NCBI GenBank assembly: GCA_023101725.1
Contig: JALJCO010000098.1
Coordinates: 1-64,000 of the forward strand
From: Atherinomorus stipes
Lineage: Eukaryota > Chordata > Actinopteri > Atheriniformes > Atherinidae
Length of the DNA stretch: 64,000 nucleotides
Direction: 5' to 3'
Part shown: piece after piece, positions 43,950-64,000 of the stretch
Numbering within the stretch: the stretch's first letter is position 1
Layout of the letters: every line of letters begins with the position of its first letter
Made by a program: the position numbers and the translations under genes
Notes under the pieces: generated by a model
What the model saw: only the letters and a program-made list of their open reading frames with translations
Told to the model about the DNA's origin: nothing
Database searches by the model: none

Positions 43950-44800
43950 GATGTGACACCGTAGTAGCCTTAAATGTACAACACTTTTATAAACAAAAAT
44001 GCAAGGTGCAAAGCAGGGAAATTTGCTCTTAAATTCTGGTATTTTAGGAGCTGTTGTGTTTTTTGTTCAACGTACAGAATACAATATGTGCTTTCAAAGT
44101 TTTAAAATATCAATAATCCCATTTGATTCTGATGAAAGGTCACATAATGGCAAATGTTTTGCTACTAAATGCCATCATAATCATAGAGCACGGTTTTTTA
44201 CACCTTCTGGAGAACAGAATAGTTTAAATCGCGTCTTTGTACATCTACAAATGTGCACTTTATCTCTCTCTATATATGTATATCAATACAGCATACCTTA
44301 ACCCATTTACGAAGCCAAACATTTAAAGTTGCACCACATTTTTCTGCTCATAGATTTGCAGATTAATCAGAAACCATAAGCAGGTATCTTGGGTGTTCAT
44401 TTTCCAGCAGTGTAATGGTTCCCACTTATACACATCAAGAATTACACATGGCGAATGTAGCAGTTCATCTGATCTGCATTTCCTCCTTGATACTTTTTTT
44501 TTTTTTTTGCTTGTATATGTTTTTGTATCTCTGCACATGCAAATTGTCATATATTATAATAATTAAAGTTAAGAAAATACAATTAAAGGTTTTTATTCAG
44601 CATGATTTTGATACTCTATTAAACATTTCTATGATGTTGTGTCTTTAATAAACCATTATAAAACATTTTTAACCAGTTGTTGGCAATTCAGAGGGGACGT
44701 GTTAAACTGTGAACACACACCTGTACAGGTCTATTTGTAATTTTGCATTTTTGAAAAGAATATTCCTACCACTTAATAAATTTATTGGTAACATTTGCAG
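42934..44800 (+). other. klf3: klf3 3' UTR with two AATAAA signals
   Basis: Sequence after the klf3 stop codon, AT-rich and without coding signal. Candidate polyadenylation signals are AATAAA at 44647-44652 and 44775-44780. It contains (TA)n tracts at about 43418-43460, 43750-43767 and 43898-43945. The true cleavage site cannot be fixed by eye; a long 3' UTR of about 1.7-1.9 kb is inferred from the absence of an earlier strong signal. Confidence 0.55.
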
Positions 44801-45052
44801 AATGGACTGTTCTTGTATGTTCTTTGAATTATTACCATTTTATTTTATGGTTCTTTAGTTCTCATATTATGATAATGATAAGATGTCCTCGTTATAAATC
44901 TGTTGAATATTAATTACAAACAGACACAAATACTTACATTTTAACATTAAGTGGTTTTTAGCATGGCTTTGATGGGGTAAAAATGTAAGATGAAAATAAC
45001 TCAGTTGCAGTCTTGGTATGTATTTTTTTATGACAAGGACATTCATTTCAGT

Positions 45053-45178
45053 CACAGTCCTGCAGGTTTCCAACGTATCCCTGCTCCAACAAACCTGAGA
45101 GTGTTATACTAAATTAATTGAGCCATTTAAGTTTGAGTGAGGTGTATTGGAGCAGGGTTGAAATCCTACAGGACTGTG
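45053..45178. repeat. Short hAT-like MITE
   Basis: CACAGTCCTGCAGGTTTCCA at the left, and right end whose inverse is CACAGTCCTGTAGGATTTCA; the inverted identity continues to CCCTGCTCCAA. About 126 bp with a short unpaired middle. Confidence 0.75.
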
Positions 45179-45222
45179 GCGTTCATAGGACTGAAGTGAG
45201 TAGCCCTGGTGACGGAGTAGGA

Positions 45223-45432
45223 CGGTGATCCCCAATCCTGGTCCTTGAGGGCCGGTATCCTTCAGATTTTCCAAGTCTACCTGCTGCAGCATACCAGAGT
45301 CAGACTCAGACAAGCTCTGCACATTTCTGCTCATTAGTCACTGATTTCAATCAGGTGTGTTGCAACAATGATACATGGAATAGCTGCAGGATAGCCTACC
45401 GGCTCTTGAGGACCAGGATTAGTGATCCCTGG
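45223..45432. repeat. Second hAT-like MITE (GAGGACCAGGATT ends)
   Basis: Left AATCCTGGTCCTTGAGGGCC and right inverse AATCCTGGTCCTCAAGAGCC form terminal repeats. A widespread fish repeat type. It lies between the first MITE and the tRNA gene. Confidence 0.7.
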
Positions 45433-45442
45433 TGTATGGTGT

Positions 45443-45447
45443 AAAAA
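45443..45447 (-). terminator. Candidate Pol III terminator of tRNA-Pro
   Basis: Five consecutive Ts on the minus strand, 43 nt past the mature 3' end of the tRNA. A closer TTT at 45485-45487 is probably too weak alone. Pol III usually stops at four or more Ts. Confidence 0.4.
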
Positions 45448-45489
45448 TACTATATATTTTTAACTTCACACCCATAAATGCTATAAAGA

Positions 45490-45561
45490 GGGCTCGTCCG
45501 GGATTTGAACCCGGGACCTCTCGCACCCTAAGCGAGAATCATACCCCTAGACCAACGAGCC
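45490..45561 (-). tRNA. tRNA-Pro (anticodon AGG)
   Basis: Read on the minus strand this is a complete 72-nt cloverleaf. The acceptor stem GGCTCGT pairs with ACGAGCC and is followed by discriminator C. The D-arm carries the A box (TTGGTCTAGGGG). The anticodon stem CTCGC/GCGAG holds the loop TTAGGGT with anticodon AGG, and the T-arm carries B box GGTTCAAATCC. There are no mismatches in the stems and no intron, so it looks functional. CCA is not encoded, as expected in eukaryotes. Downstream on the minus strand there is only a weak TTTAT; the first run of five Ts is at 45443-45447. It points away from fam114a1 exon 1, which lies a few hundred bp to the right. Confidence 0.96.
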
Positions 45562-45899
45562 ACGATTCCGTTAATGGGACTTATCTAAATAGATTGATAA
45601 ATGGTCAGATGTGTGTTTAGTGTTTAATTTTTATATGAAAATGGTCCATTAGTTGTACGAATAGACTAAGATTAGACATAAAATGTGTTCTGGGGTTTAG
45701 TGCTTATAACAGTAGTGACAAGATGTTTCCCTCTTGGTGACTTGTAATTTAGCTTTTTATAGCGCCACTTTATCATTTAATGAACTTGTTGGTTTTTAAA
45801 CTTAAGACGTATAACTCCCATCGGACGAAAGTACACAGTTGGCTTTATCTTAAGAAGAAAATGAGGCTGAAGCTAATCAGCGCTCAGTGGCCTCTTCAA

Positions 45900-46189
45900 C
45901 GCATATATTTGTTTTAAAATAAGACGTTACAGCGTCGTCGGTTTGTGAAACTATTTTATTGTGCACCACAGAGCCATGACAAAGGAGCTTTGTATTCCTC
46001 TGGCTAGCCGCTGTCGCCTTCGCTGTGTTAGCTTGTCTGTGTCAGACACATGCAGCCTTCATAGCAGCAGCAGCTGATCCGGAGGCAGGGAACTATCTTG
46101 GTGGCTGTTACTCTCTGGCGCTGTCAGTGACCAGCGGCCTGCCGACGTGGCGGGGCGGAAGAGAGGAGCCGCTGGCTGGCACCAAACGG
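45900..46189 (+). promoter_or_regulatory. fam114a1: Putative fam114a1 promoter and non-coding exon 1
   Basis: GC-richer segment with CpGs and a GC box (GGGGCGG near 46152). It ends in a strong splice donor (AAACGG|GTGAGC, GT at 46190). The first coding exon of fam114a1 opens with a splice acceptor six nt before its ATG, so a 5' UTR exon must lie upstream; this is the only good candidate. The exon boundary is visible; the transcription start is inferred. An open frame at 46025-46294 runs through the donor and is not taken as coding. Confidence 0.55.
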
Positions 46190-47241
46190 GTGAGCTGCAC
46201 TGTCACTTTCCCTAACAAAACGCAACTGTCTTTGAGCTTTATAACTTTCCTTGAGCCGCATGAATTAAAGTGCGTAAAAAGTGCTATAATTTGATTAAGT
46301 CCTGAAATGTGTTTGTGTCGCTGTTAGAAAAATACTTCTTACAATGGGGATGCAATAGTATACCAGCTGTTTTCTTTTTCTTGACGTAATTCTCTAAATA
46401 GTCGTGCTGTTATGTGTTTTGTTTTGTTTTCGAAGGATTTTAAAAGAACTAGCGGTCTGTGTGATGTTTGCTACCAATGTTAGCCGTATTGTAATAGTTT
46501 TTATTTTAGACGTTTGGGGATTTAGGAGTCAGCTGTATAGACGTGATGTCCTTTTGTAAGGAAAATGTATGGTTTAGCTGTAACTTTGAGTGTTATACTG
46601 AATATTTCAGTTTAGGGTCAAATATCAATGATATTGCGGAGTCTTGGAATATTTTTGGTTCAAAATTACAAATCCTTTTAATGAAGTGATATAGCTTTTC
46701 TCAGGAATGATCATAAATTAAATTTAGTTAAACGATTTTTTGCCACACTGATTGAAATCATTGAAGTGAGTCATATGGATGCACATACAGCAACTGACCA
46801 CAAGATGACGTGATTTGTAATGAAATATCAGGTTAAAATAAATGGAAAACATAAAACATGATAACCTCGATCAAAATGATAAAACTTGGATCTGTAATTT
46901 TAGTTTGTAACTTATGGTCAGACATTTTATTTACATGAAAAAATGTTTAAAATATTGGTTAACATAGAGGTTTGCATGTTTACAGACACTCATTTGAACT
47001 TTGTGCTGTAGGGCTGATCAGCAGTCCTCGCATAGATTCTTCTAACCAGACATTGTTGTTATTCTGACATGTGCAAGAAGAGCTCCAGCTTACTAATTCC
47101 TGACCAAAAATCCGATCAACAAGAGTAATTTATAAAAAATCTGAATAATTAAGAGTTTTAATCATAAAACAAATGTAAAAGACTGAGACAAAGATTGAAT
47201 AAGACACATAAAAATACATTTTCATCCTCTTGCAGATCACC

Positions 47242-57587
<10,346 letters not shown>

Positions 57588-57780
57588 CGCACATACTAAC
57601 TGCTCGTCAGCTTGTCTTAATGTATAGTTGTACAGTAAAGTATAAAGTCTAGATATTTCAGATTAAGTGCTTTTATCAACAGTAAGTGCCGTACAGCAGC
57701 AACAGGCAAATGAAAGAAAGAATATGCAGTCTCGAAGATAACAGATCAATAAAGTAATCATTTATGTAGAAATAGCAAAC
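57588..57780 (+). other. fam114a1: fam114a1 3' UTR and polyadenylation signal
   Basis: Short AT-rich stretch after the stop codon, with AATAAA at 57748-57753. This gives a 3' UTR of roughly 180-190 nt if the first signal is used. Nothing else coding follows on this strand. Confidence 0.55.
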
Positions 57781-59961
57781 GTGCAGGTTGTATGTGTTTC
57801 TCTACGAGCTCATACCTCTGAATTTTGTTTGTCTCTATTTTTGCTGTTGATATTTTGCCTTAAGGAATCAAACTGCGCTCAAGCTCAGTAAAACTTTATT
57901 CTGTGTAACAAATATTTCTCCATTTTCTCAGACAGCTGAACCAAAAACAGAAAAATACAGATTGTATTGAAGGGATTTTACTTTAATGTAAGCTTTGTTT
58001 GCACTCCTTACAGTTCATTGTTATATCAGTAGAAACAACACTAATGGTGTCCGTTTAACTCATTTACTTTGGGTTGAAACTAATTTTCAGTATTATTGAA
58101 TATACATAGTAATTTCTTGCTCATTTGCTTCATGTTGAATTATGTAAAGCAACACTATCTTATATTTAGTTGTATTACAGTGTGATTGAAAATAATTCTT
58201 AACATTAAATGTGTAATAGTTCTCTCATTGTGTACATTAAATCTGGAATAGAAATTTGTCAATTTCTTATTTTAATCTCGATAATTAAAATGTTCAAAGG
58301 TTTCTGTTGGAAAACTTGGTTCTTACCCTTAAAAAAGTGGCCAAACATTTGTTTTGTCTTGCCACTAATTAGATGAATTAAACTTTTCTTTGTGCAATAA
58401 AGGAGCTTCATCTGGTTAGCTTAGCTTAGCATAAAGAATGTGGAGGGTGGCAAGCTTCACAACTGCCAACAATTAAAGCTGAATAAAGCATTATACTGAA
58501 ATGAAGTATGATGTTGTATTTTTGTTTCCCCCCCCCCCCCCCCCATTTTTTTCAGATTTAAAGTTGCAGCAGCTAGTTTTGTGGCAATTTTGAAGTGCAG
58601 TGAGAAGTTCTGAGCAGACAGCTGTATCAAAGTTTAAAAGCAGTATTTAACCAGTAAGGAGCAATGTTATCATTTGGTTAAATACCAGCTGTGTAGCCGT
58701 CTTCTAATTTCCTACCCAGTTACAGGTGTGGGTACATCATTGATCAGATCAGTAGATTGAATGGATGTAGCCTCCTGAGAGCAGAATGAAGTCAACTGTC
58801 TGTATTTGGTATTTACTCGCATGCATTACTCAACAGGTGAGAAATCAATTAGCTTTTTAGCTGCCAGGTGTCTTATAAGTTCTAGAGGCTGAACAGCCAG
58901 CTAAAAAATCATAAAGGTGCAGAGTCAATGAGCCTGTGGTCACAAAAAACAAGCAGCTCAATAAACAATTTTTCACTTTGTTTTCTTTGTCATTTCATAC
59001 ATTATGAACACCATAAAAGGAATATGCTTAGTGGGACATTGGTGTGAGGATAGCTGATATGCCACTTTCAATTTGATCAGAATTTGGAAGTGGAAATTAT
59101 TCAAATGGACGTTTTCTACCTGTAAGACAGAAAGCCAGAATTGCATAACATTTCATTGAAGAAAAATGCAGGGGGCTGTATTTTGTCCATATAAACACTA
59201 CAGTAATATGCTGGACTGTAGTATTTGTATGCCTTCTGTAAAAATGAACACAGACATGCCAACAAAGTTTTATGACCGCGTCATTCATTCTTATGCAAGA
59301 AGCCATGCTAGATTTTGAAGCTGGGGCTGGTGAGGTTCCTTCAACTTGCAGAGTTAGGAATTTAACTTTGGGGAAATTCTAGATGTTTTTCAAAGTAGGA
59401 ATTCAGAAACTCAGACTTCAGGATTAAAATGGAGCTCATTTGTTTACAAGTGAGCTGTAAAGGTACCAGGTCAAGTCACTGTGAACCTGAACCGAACTGG
59501 CAGCCAGCTAACTGGTTGGTATTGTTTAACTTCCCTTGTGTGATGTTACATAAAATATGCACTTTTTTCCCTCAAAATGAAAGGTTTTAGAGGATTGCCA
59601 CACTGTATTAATCTCAGTTTAGTTTTTTTGTCTTTCTATTTTGGGGGTGGCAGCAAAATTTACGTTTTTCCTTCCTGCTTTTCTTCCCCCATAAGTTCTC
59701 TCATTTCACATTTTGTAATTTGATGACAGAGCATAGTAAACAAAATATCGACCTCAGTATTAAAGCCGCACGATGAAAGTTAATTACATCAATTTTCCTG
59801 CGTCATGCTGGAAAATCTTGAGTCCTTCCACAAATGAAGATGTGTGGTTTGACCTGCCAAACGTTTTAGGAAAGCAAGCACACTCCATGGCAGCAACATT
59901 CCCTGATGGTGGTAGTCTCCCCCAGAAGGATAATATACCTACCACCAAAAACATACACATA
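57781..59961. other. Intergenic between fam114a1 and the Tc1 copy
   Basis: AT-rich, with a poly-C run at about 58528-58545. No exon or recognised repeat end was seen. Confidence 0.45.
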
Positions 59962-61075
59962 TACAGCTGGGTGAAAAAGTTTTGCCCCCTTCCTAATTTC
60001 TTACTTTTTTTGCATAGTTAGTCACACTTAAAGAACCTTTCCGACTTGCATTTCAGAAAGCACAGCAAGATTATTTGAATATAAACAGTCCCGCCTCACT
60101 CCTAAGACACACCCCCTCATTCCCTCCACCTCCCAATGCAGAATCAAAGGTCTGACAGGCAGGTCTGTTGGACAATCCTAGAGGTGCACCCCACTTCAAG
60201 GATTGGTTGGAGTTTTCATTGAATATTTAGAGATTGGAATAATATTTTATATTGATTAATGGGGGGTCTGTCTTGTATTTCAGAGTTCCATTACCTCATT
60301 CATAGCATTTTACCCTGTTAGAAAAATAGTGTAAGAATGCAACATCGGTAAGGGTTGCTTTAAATGTTTCAGATCATCAAACAAATTTAAATATGAGACA
60401 AAGATAACACAATTAAACAGAAAATGCCATTTTTGAATAAAGGTTTTTATTTTTAGGGGGGAAAAAAATCCAAACTTAAATGGCCCTGCATGAAAAAGTG
60501 ATTGCCCCCTAAACCTAATAACTGGTTGGGCCACCCTTAGCAGCAACAACTGCAATCAAGTGTTTGTGACAACTGGCAATGAGTCTTCTACAGCGCTGGG
60601 GAGGAACTTTGGGCCACTCATCTTTGCCGAATTGTTGTAATTCAGCCACAATGGATGGTTTTCCAGCATGAACCACCTTTTTAAGGTCATGCCACAGCAT
60701 CTCTATTGGATTCAGGCCAGGACTTTGACTAGACCACTCCAAAGTCTTCATTTTGTTTTTCTTAAGCCATTCAGAGGTGGACTTGCTGGTGTGTTTTGGA
60801 TCCTTGTCCTGCTGCAGAACCCAAGTGCGCTTCAGCTTGAGGTCATGAACAGATGGCCGGACATTCTCCTTCAGGATTTTTTGGTAGAAGCAGAATTCAT
60901 GGTTCCATTTGCCACAGCAAGTCTTCCAGGTCCTGAAGCTGCAAAACAGCCCCAGACCATCAACCTAAAACCTACCATATTTTACTTTTGGTATGATGCT
61001 CCTTTTCTGAAATGCTGTGTTACTTTTACACCAGATGTAATGGGATTGGGGAAAAAACTTTTTCACACAGCTGTA
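59962..61075 (-). mobile_element. Tc1-like transposon remnant with a nested TTAA MITE
   Basis: Ends TACAGCTGGGTGAAAAAGTT and inverse TACAGCTGTGTGAAAAAGTT. Minus-strand transposase remains at 60751-60515 read LEWSSQSPGLNPIEMLWHDL, the catalytic C-terminal region. The rest is frameshifted and internally deleted. Inactive. Confidence 0.85.
60028..60363. repeat. TTAA-type MITE inserted in the Tc1 copy
   Basis: Left TTAAAGAACCTTTCCGACTT and right inverse TTAAAGCAACCCTTACCGAT. Exact TTAA on each side. Removing one TTAA copy plus the insert restores CACACTTAAATGTTTCAG, the sequence found at 6523-6545. Confidence 0.85.
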
Positions 61076-61795
61076 ACTCATTACCCCGCCTCCAAACTTC
61101 AAGTCTAATCCAGCAGGATGAGTCCTAACCAGCACAACCTTTATAGAAACACTTCCACAAGCCACAGCCTTTATTGATCTGCTGCCAGCATTCCTATAAC
61201 AGACACCACAGAACACCCACGGAAACCCATGTCAGAGTTGTTTGAAAAAATAAATACTGGTGTTGCAGTTTAAGTGGAAGCTATTTAGTACACATCTTTT
61301 GCTCTGCAGACGCAGTCTTCTTAAATTTCCTTTTATATAACCACTCTCTTTCTTCTTCTTATCAAATCAAACCAAGTTACAGCTTCCAGAAGCCTCTTAT
61401 TTAGCATTTTGACTGATAAATACTCCTATTTATTTCTACTTCCCCTCGTTTGATGCAATTGATGCAGGCAAAAGCTATAATTCAACAAAAAAAAATCTAA
61501 TTCTTCACTATAAGAAACTTTACTTCCTTTCTGTTATAACCAAATTGGCTACGGCTGTTTATCAGCCATGCATCCTACGCAAAATAAATTGTCCTACAGA
61601 TTTAAATTGCTTGGAGGCCAATCAGTTTATATTATTTTGGACAGTTTAATGTTTTTCTAATAAACTGCCTGAAGACAGTTTGAAGAGGAGATATTGAAAA
61701 TACACATTTAAGCTTGACATGGCTCAGATATTCTATTTTCACCAGAGAGGAACTTGGTCAGTGATGCAGTCATTTTTGTTTGTTTCCAGTGACGC

Positions 61796-63209
61796 TTAAC
61801 ACCATGCATGCGCCCCTTCTGGTGCTCCTCCATCACCAGGCATGTTCCTCTGCGAGAGAGGGGGATGACTGCGATGATGCAGATTAGCTGAGAGGATTTA
61901 AAAAGAAAAAGAAAAGAAAAACTTATAAACACTGATGTTATAAATAGTTATGCTATGTAAACTCTTTAATGCTTAGTTGTATATTAACTATGAAAAATTT
62001 TAGTCATTTATGGAATAAAACCAGTTTTGAGTAGATTTGGATGTGTGTTTTTGCCTTGGGTTTGTAAAACCTAATAGACATTGAAAGTTTCCTCTTTCAG
62101 TATAGAAATAATGAGCTTACCAGTGTAACAGTGATCAGTATTTCCATCCAGGAGAGTCTCTATGTCTTCTGAAAAATTATATGTAAAGACAGTGAATAAA
62201 AAGTCATAATGTGTTTCATTAAATTCAAAGATACAGATGTGTTTTAAGGTTAGTGTAGTTTAGGATCAGCAGAAGAATCATTAAAGTGCAATTCAAAATC
62301 TCCTGGAAATGAATGTAAATCAATTAAGAAGTCATGTAAATATTGTCATCAGTCAGTCATTTTCAGTATCGCTTATCCAGTTCAGGGTCGCGGGGGTTGC
62401 TGGAGCCTATCCCAGCTATTATCAGGCAAGAGGCAGGGTACACCCTAGACAGGTCGCCAGTCTGTCGCACGGCCAACACAGAGACAGACAACAATTCACA
62501 CTCACATTCATTCCTAGGGGCAATTTAGAGTGATCAATTAACCGAACGTGCATGTCTTTGGATGGTGGGAGGAAGCCGGAGTACCCGGAGAGAACCCGGA
62601 CATACAAGGGGAGAACATGCAAACTCCACACGGGAAGGCTACTGTTGGAACTGTTCAAACCCCCTCCCCAGCCCGGAATCGAACTAGCGACCTTCTTACT
62701 GTGAAGCTGCGGTGCTAATCACCATTATGTAAATATTGATGGTAAGTTATTTTTTTTCTGTGAGTAAGGGACCAGCTTAGGGCATAATGGAAAAGTGAGA
62801 CTCTTGTTCAGGAATCACTTATCATTCCTCTTCAAAATTTGTTTTTTTGTTTTATATTTAGAGCTCACTTTAAGGTTAAAGTTAGTTATAGTGGTCCAGT
62901 AAGGAGCTTGGTGATGTGTGTGTATGTGTCTCCTTACCGTGACTGGCTGCTTCTTGAATGGGTGACAGTCCTGTCCATTGAAAAATAAAAGTAGCTGTGA
63001 AACACTTAAAATACTATCTCATTTAAGACATTTTGAATGTGTTGTTTTTGGCAGCTTACGTGACCAGGACTGAAATCCATATGATTGGAGAGCTGTATCT
63101 GTTGGACAATAGGTTTGTTAGGCATTGCTGAATAGCTGCTGTTACAGGCAATAAGTATTACCATGCCGTGTACCTTTAGGGGTGCTGATATCCACTTGCT
63201 TGCCACCAT
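61796..63209 (-). CDS. 3' end of an unidentified multi-exon gene with micro-exons (position of TMEM156)
   Basis: Five minus-strand exons, in order of transcription: 63209-63174 (36 nt), 63092-63060 (33), 62970-62938 (33), 62168-62121 (48), and 61887 to stop codon 61798-61796. Each has an AG acceptor and GT donor (GTACAC, GTAAGC, GTAAGG, GTAAGC), and all introns are phase 1. One frame stays open across all five. It gives a hydrophilic tail of about 80 residues: GGKQVDISTPK, LQSYGFQSWS, LSPIQEAASHE, DIETLLDGNTDHCYT, then a His/Pro/Gly-rich end finishing AHAWC. The 5' part lies beyond the right edge or is separated by the Tc1 copy at 63236. I do not recognise the protein. The gene is convergent with fam114a1, as TMEM156 is in human, but I see no sequence match to that family. 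Minus-strand AATAAA at 61434-61429 is a possible poly(A) signal. Confidence 0.6.
62345..62727 (-). repeat. SINE-like tRNA-headed repeat, copy 2 (intron of the minus-strand gene)
   Basis: On the minus strand the right-hand end begins ATGGTGATTAGCACCGCAGC (A-box-like) and continues to TAGTTCGATTCCG (B-box-like), followed by the same body as the copy at 21296. It lies in the 769-nt intron of the micro-exon gene, in the same orientation. Confidence 0.68.
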
Positions 63210-63235
63210 CTAGATGAGAGGGAATCATAAACATA

Positions 63236-64000
63236 CACACCAGCCACTTTATTAGGTACACCTGTCCAACTGCTCGTTTAAGCAAATATCTAATCAGCCA
63301 ATCACATGGCAGCAACTCAATGCATTTAGGCACGAAGACATGGTCAAGACTATCTGCTGCAGTTCAAACCAAGCATCAGAATGGGGAAGAAAGGGGATTT
63401 AAGTGACTTTGAACGTGGCATGGTTGTTGGTGCCAGACAGGTTGGTCTGAATATTTCAGAAACTGCTGATCTACTGGGATTTTCACACGACCATCTCTAG
63501 GGTTTACAGAGAATGGTCCGAAAAAAGAAAATATCCTGTGAGCAGCAGTTCTGTGGGCACAAATGCCTTGTTGATGCCAGAGGTCGGAAGAGAATGACCA
63601 GACTGGTTTGAGCTGATAAAAAGGCAACAGCAACTCAAATAACCACTCATTACAACCGAAGTATGCAGAAGAGCATCTCTGAATGCACAACACGTCCAAC
63701 CTGGAAACAGATGGGCAACAGCAGCAGAAGACCACACCAGGTGCCACTCCTGTCAGCTAAGAACAAGAAACTGAGGCTACAATTCGCACCGACTCACAAA
63801 CATTGGACAATAGAAGATGGAGAAATGTTGCCTTGTCTCATGAGTCTCAATTTCTGCTTCAAAATTTGGATGGTATGCTCAGAATTTGGTGTCAACAACA
63901 TGAAAGCAAGGATCCATCCTGCCTTGTATCAATGGTTCAGTGTTGGTGGTGGTGGTGTAATGGTGTAGGAGAGATTTTCTTGGCATACTTTGGGCCCTTA
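63236..64000 (+). mobile_element. Tc1-like transposon, decayed, continuing past the right edge
   Basis: Begins at a TA with a CCAGCCACTTTATTAGGTAC terminus. The transposase start at 63381 reads MGKKGDLSDFERGMVVGARQ and LNISETADLLGFS (N-terminal helix-turn-helix part). A stop follows at about 63498, then several stops and frameshifts. The right end is outside the window. Confidence 0.85.

Overview
The window reads as vertebrate nuclear DNA, most likely from a teleost fish. Genes are split into many short exons with canonical splice sites, intergenic DNA is AT-rich, (TA)n and (CA)n microsatellites are dense, and Tc1/mariner elements, MITEs and LINE/SINE fragments of kinds common in fish are everywhere. 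I cannot name the species. No prokaryotic features (operons, ribosome binding sites, CRISPR arrays) were seen.

Three protein genes and one tRNA are supported. (1) klf3, plus strand: a GC-rich putative promoter/non-coding first exon near 29955-30312, five coding exons between 37536 and 42933 encoding 337 residues, and a 3' UTR with AATAAA signals at 44647 and 44775. (2) A minus-strand tRNA-Pro(AGG) at 45490-45561. (3) fam114a1, plus strand: putative first exon ending at 46189, twelve coding exons between 47242 and 57587 encoding 586 residues, AATAAA at 57748. (4) The last five exons of a minus-strand gene (63209 down to 61796), convergent with fam114a1. All its introns are phase 1 and most exons are tiny. 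I do not recognise the protein; its place and orientation correspond to TMEM156 in the human order KLF3 - TLR10/TLR1/TLR6 - FAM114A1 - TMEM156. The TLR cluster of mammals has no counterpart in the short klf3-fam114a1 interval here.

Region by region: 1-29.9 kb holds no supported gene. It is repeats: an L2-type LINE, a Tc1 copy with another element nested in it, TTAA-flanked MITEs, a transposon with a 33-bp-arm hairpin, a hAT-like MITE, and two stretches of abnormal purine-rich sequence (about 6955-7805 and 11515-11975) that look like assembly artefacts. 30-44.8 kb is klf3, with a 7.2 kb first intron. 45-46 kb is a short intergenic stretch with two MITEs, the tRNA and the fam114a1 promoter. 46-57.8 kb is fam114a1, whose introns carry LINE fragments and a three-element nest. 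57.8-64 kb has a Tc1 copy carrying a TTAA MITE, the convergent micro-exon gene with a SINE-like repeat in one intron, and a second Tc1 copy running off the right edge.

The most distinctive findings are the micro-exon gene, at least five TTAA-type MITE families (one with its unoccupied target visible elsewhere in the window), a GC-AG intron in fam114a1, and TA-targeting transposons sitting inside (TA)n microsatellites.
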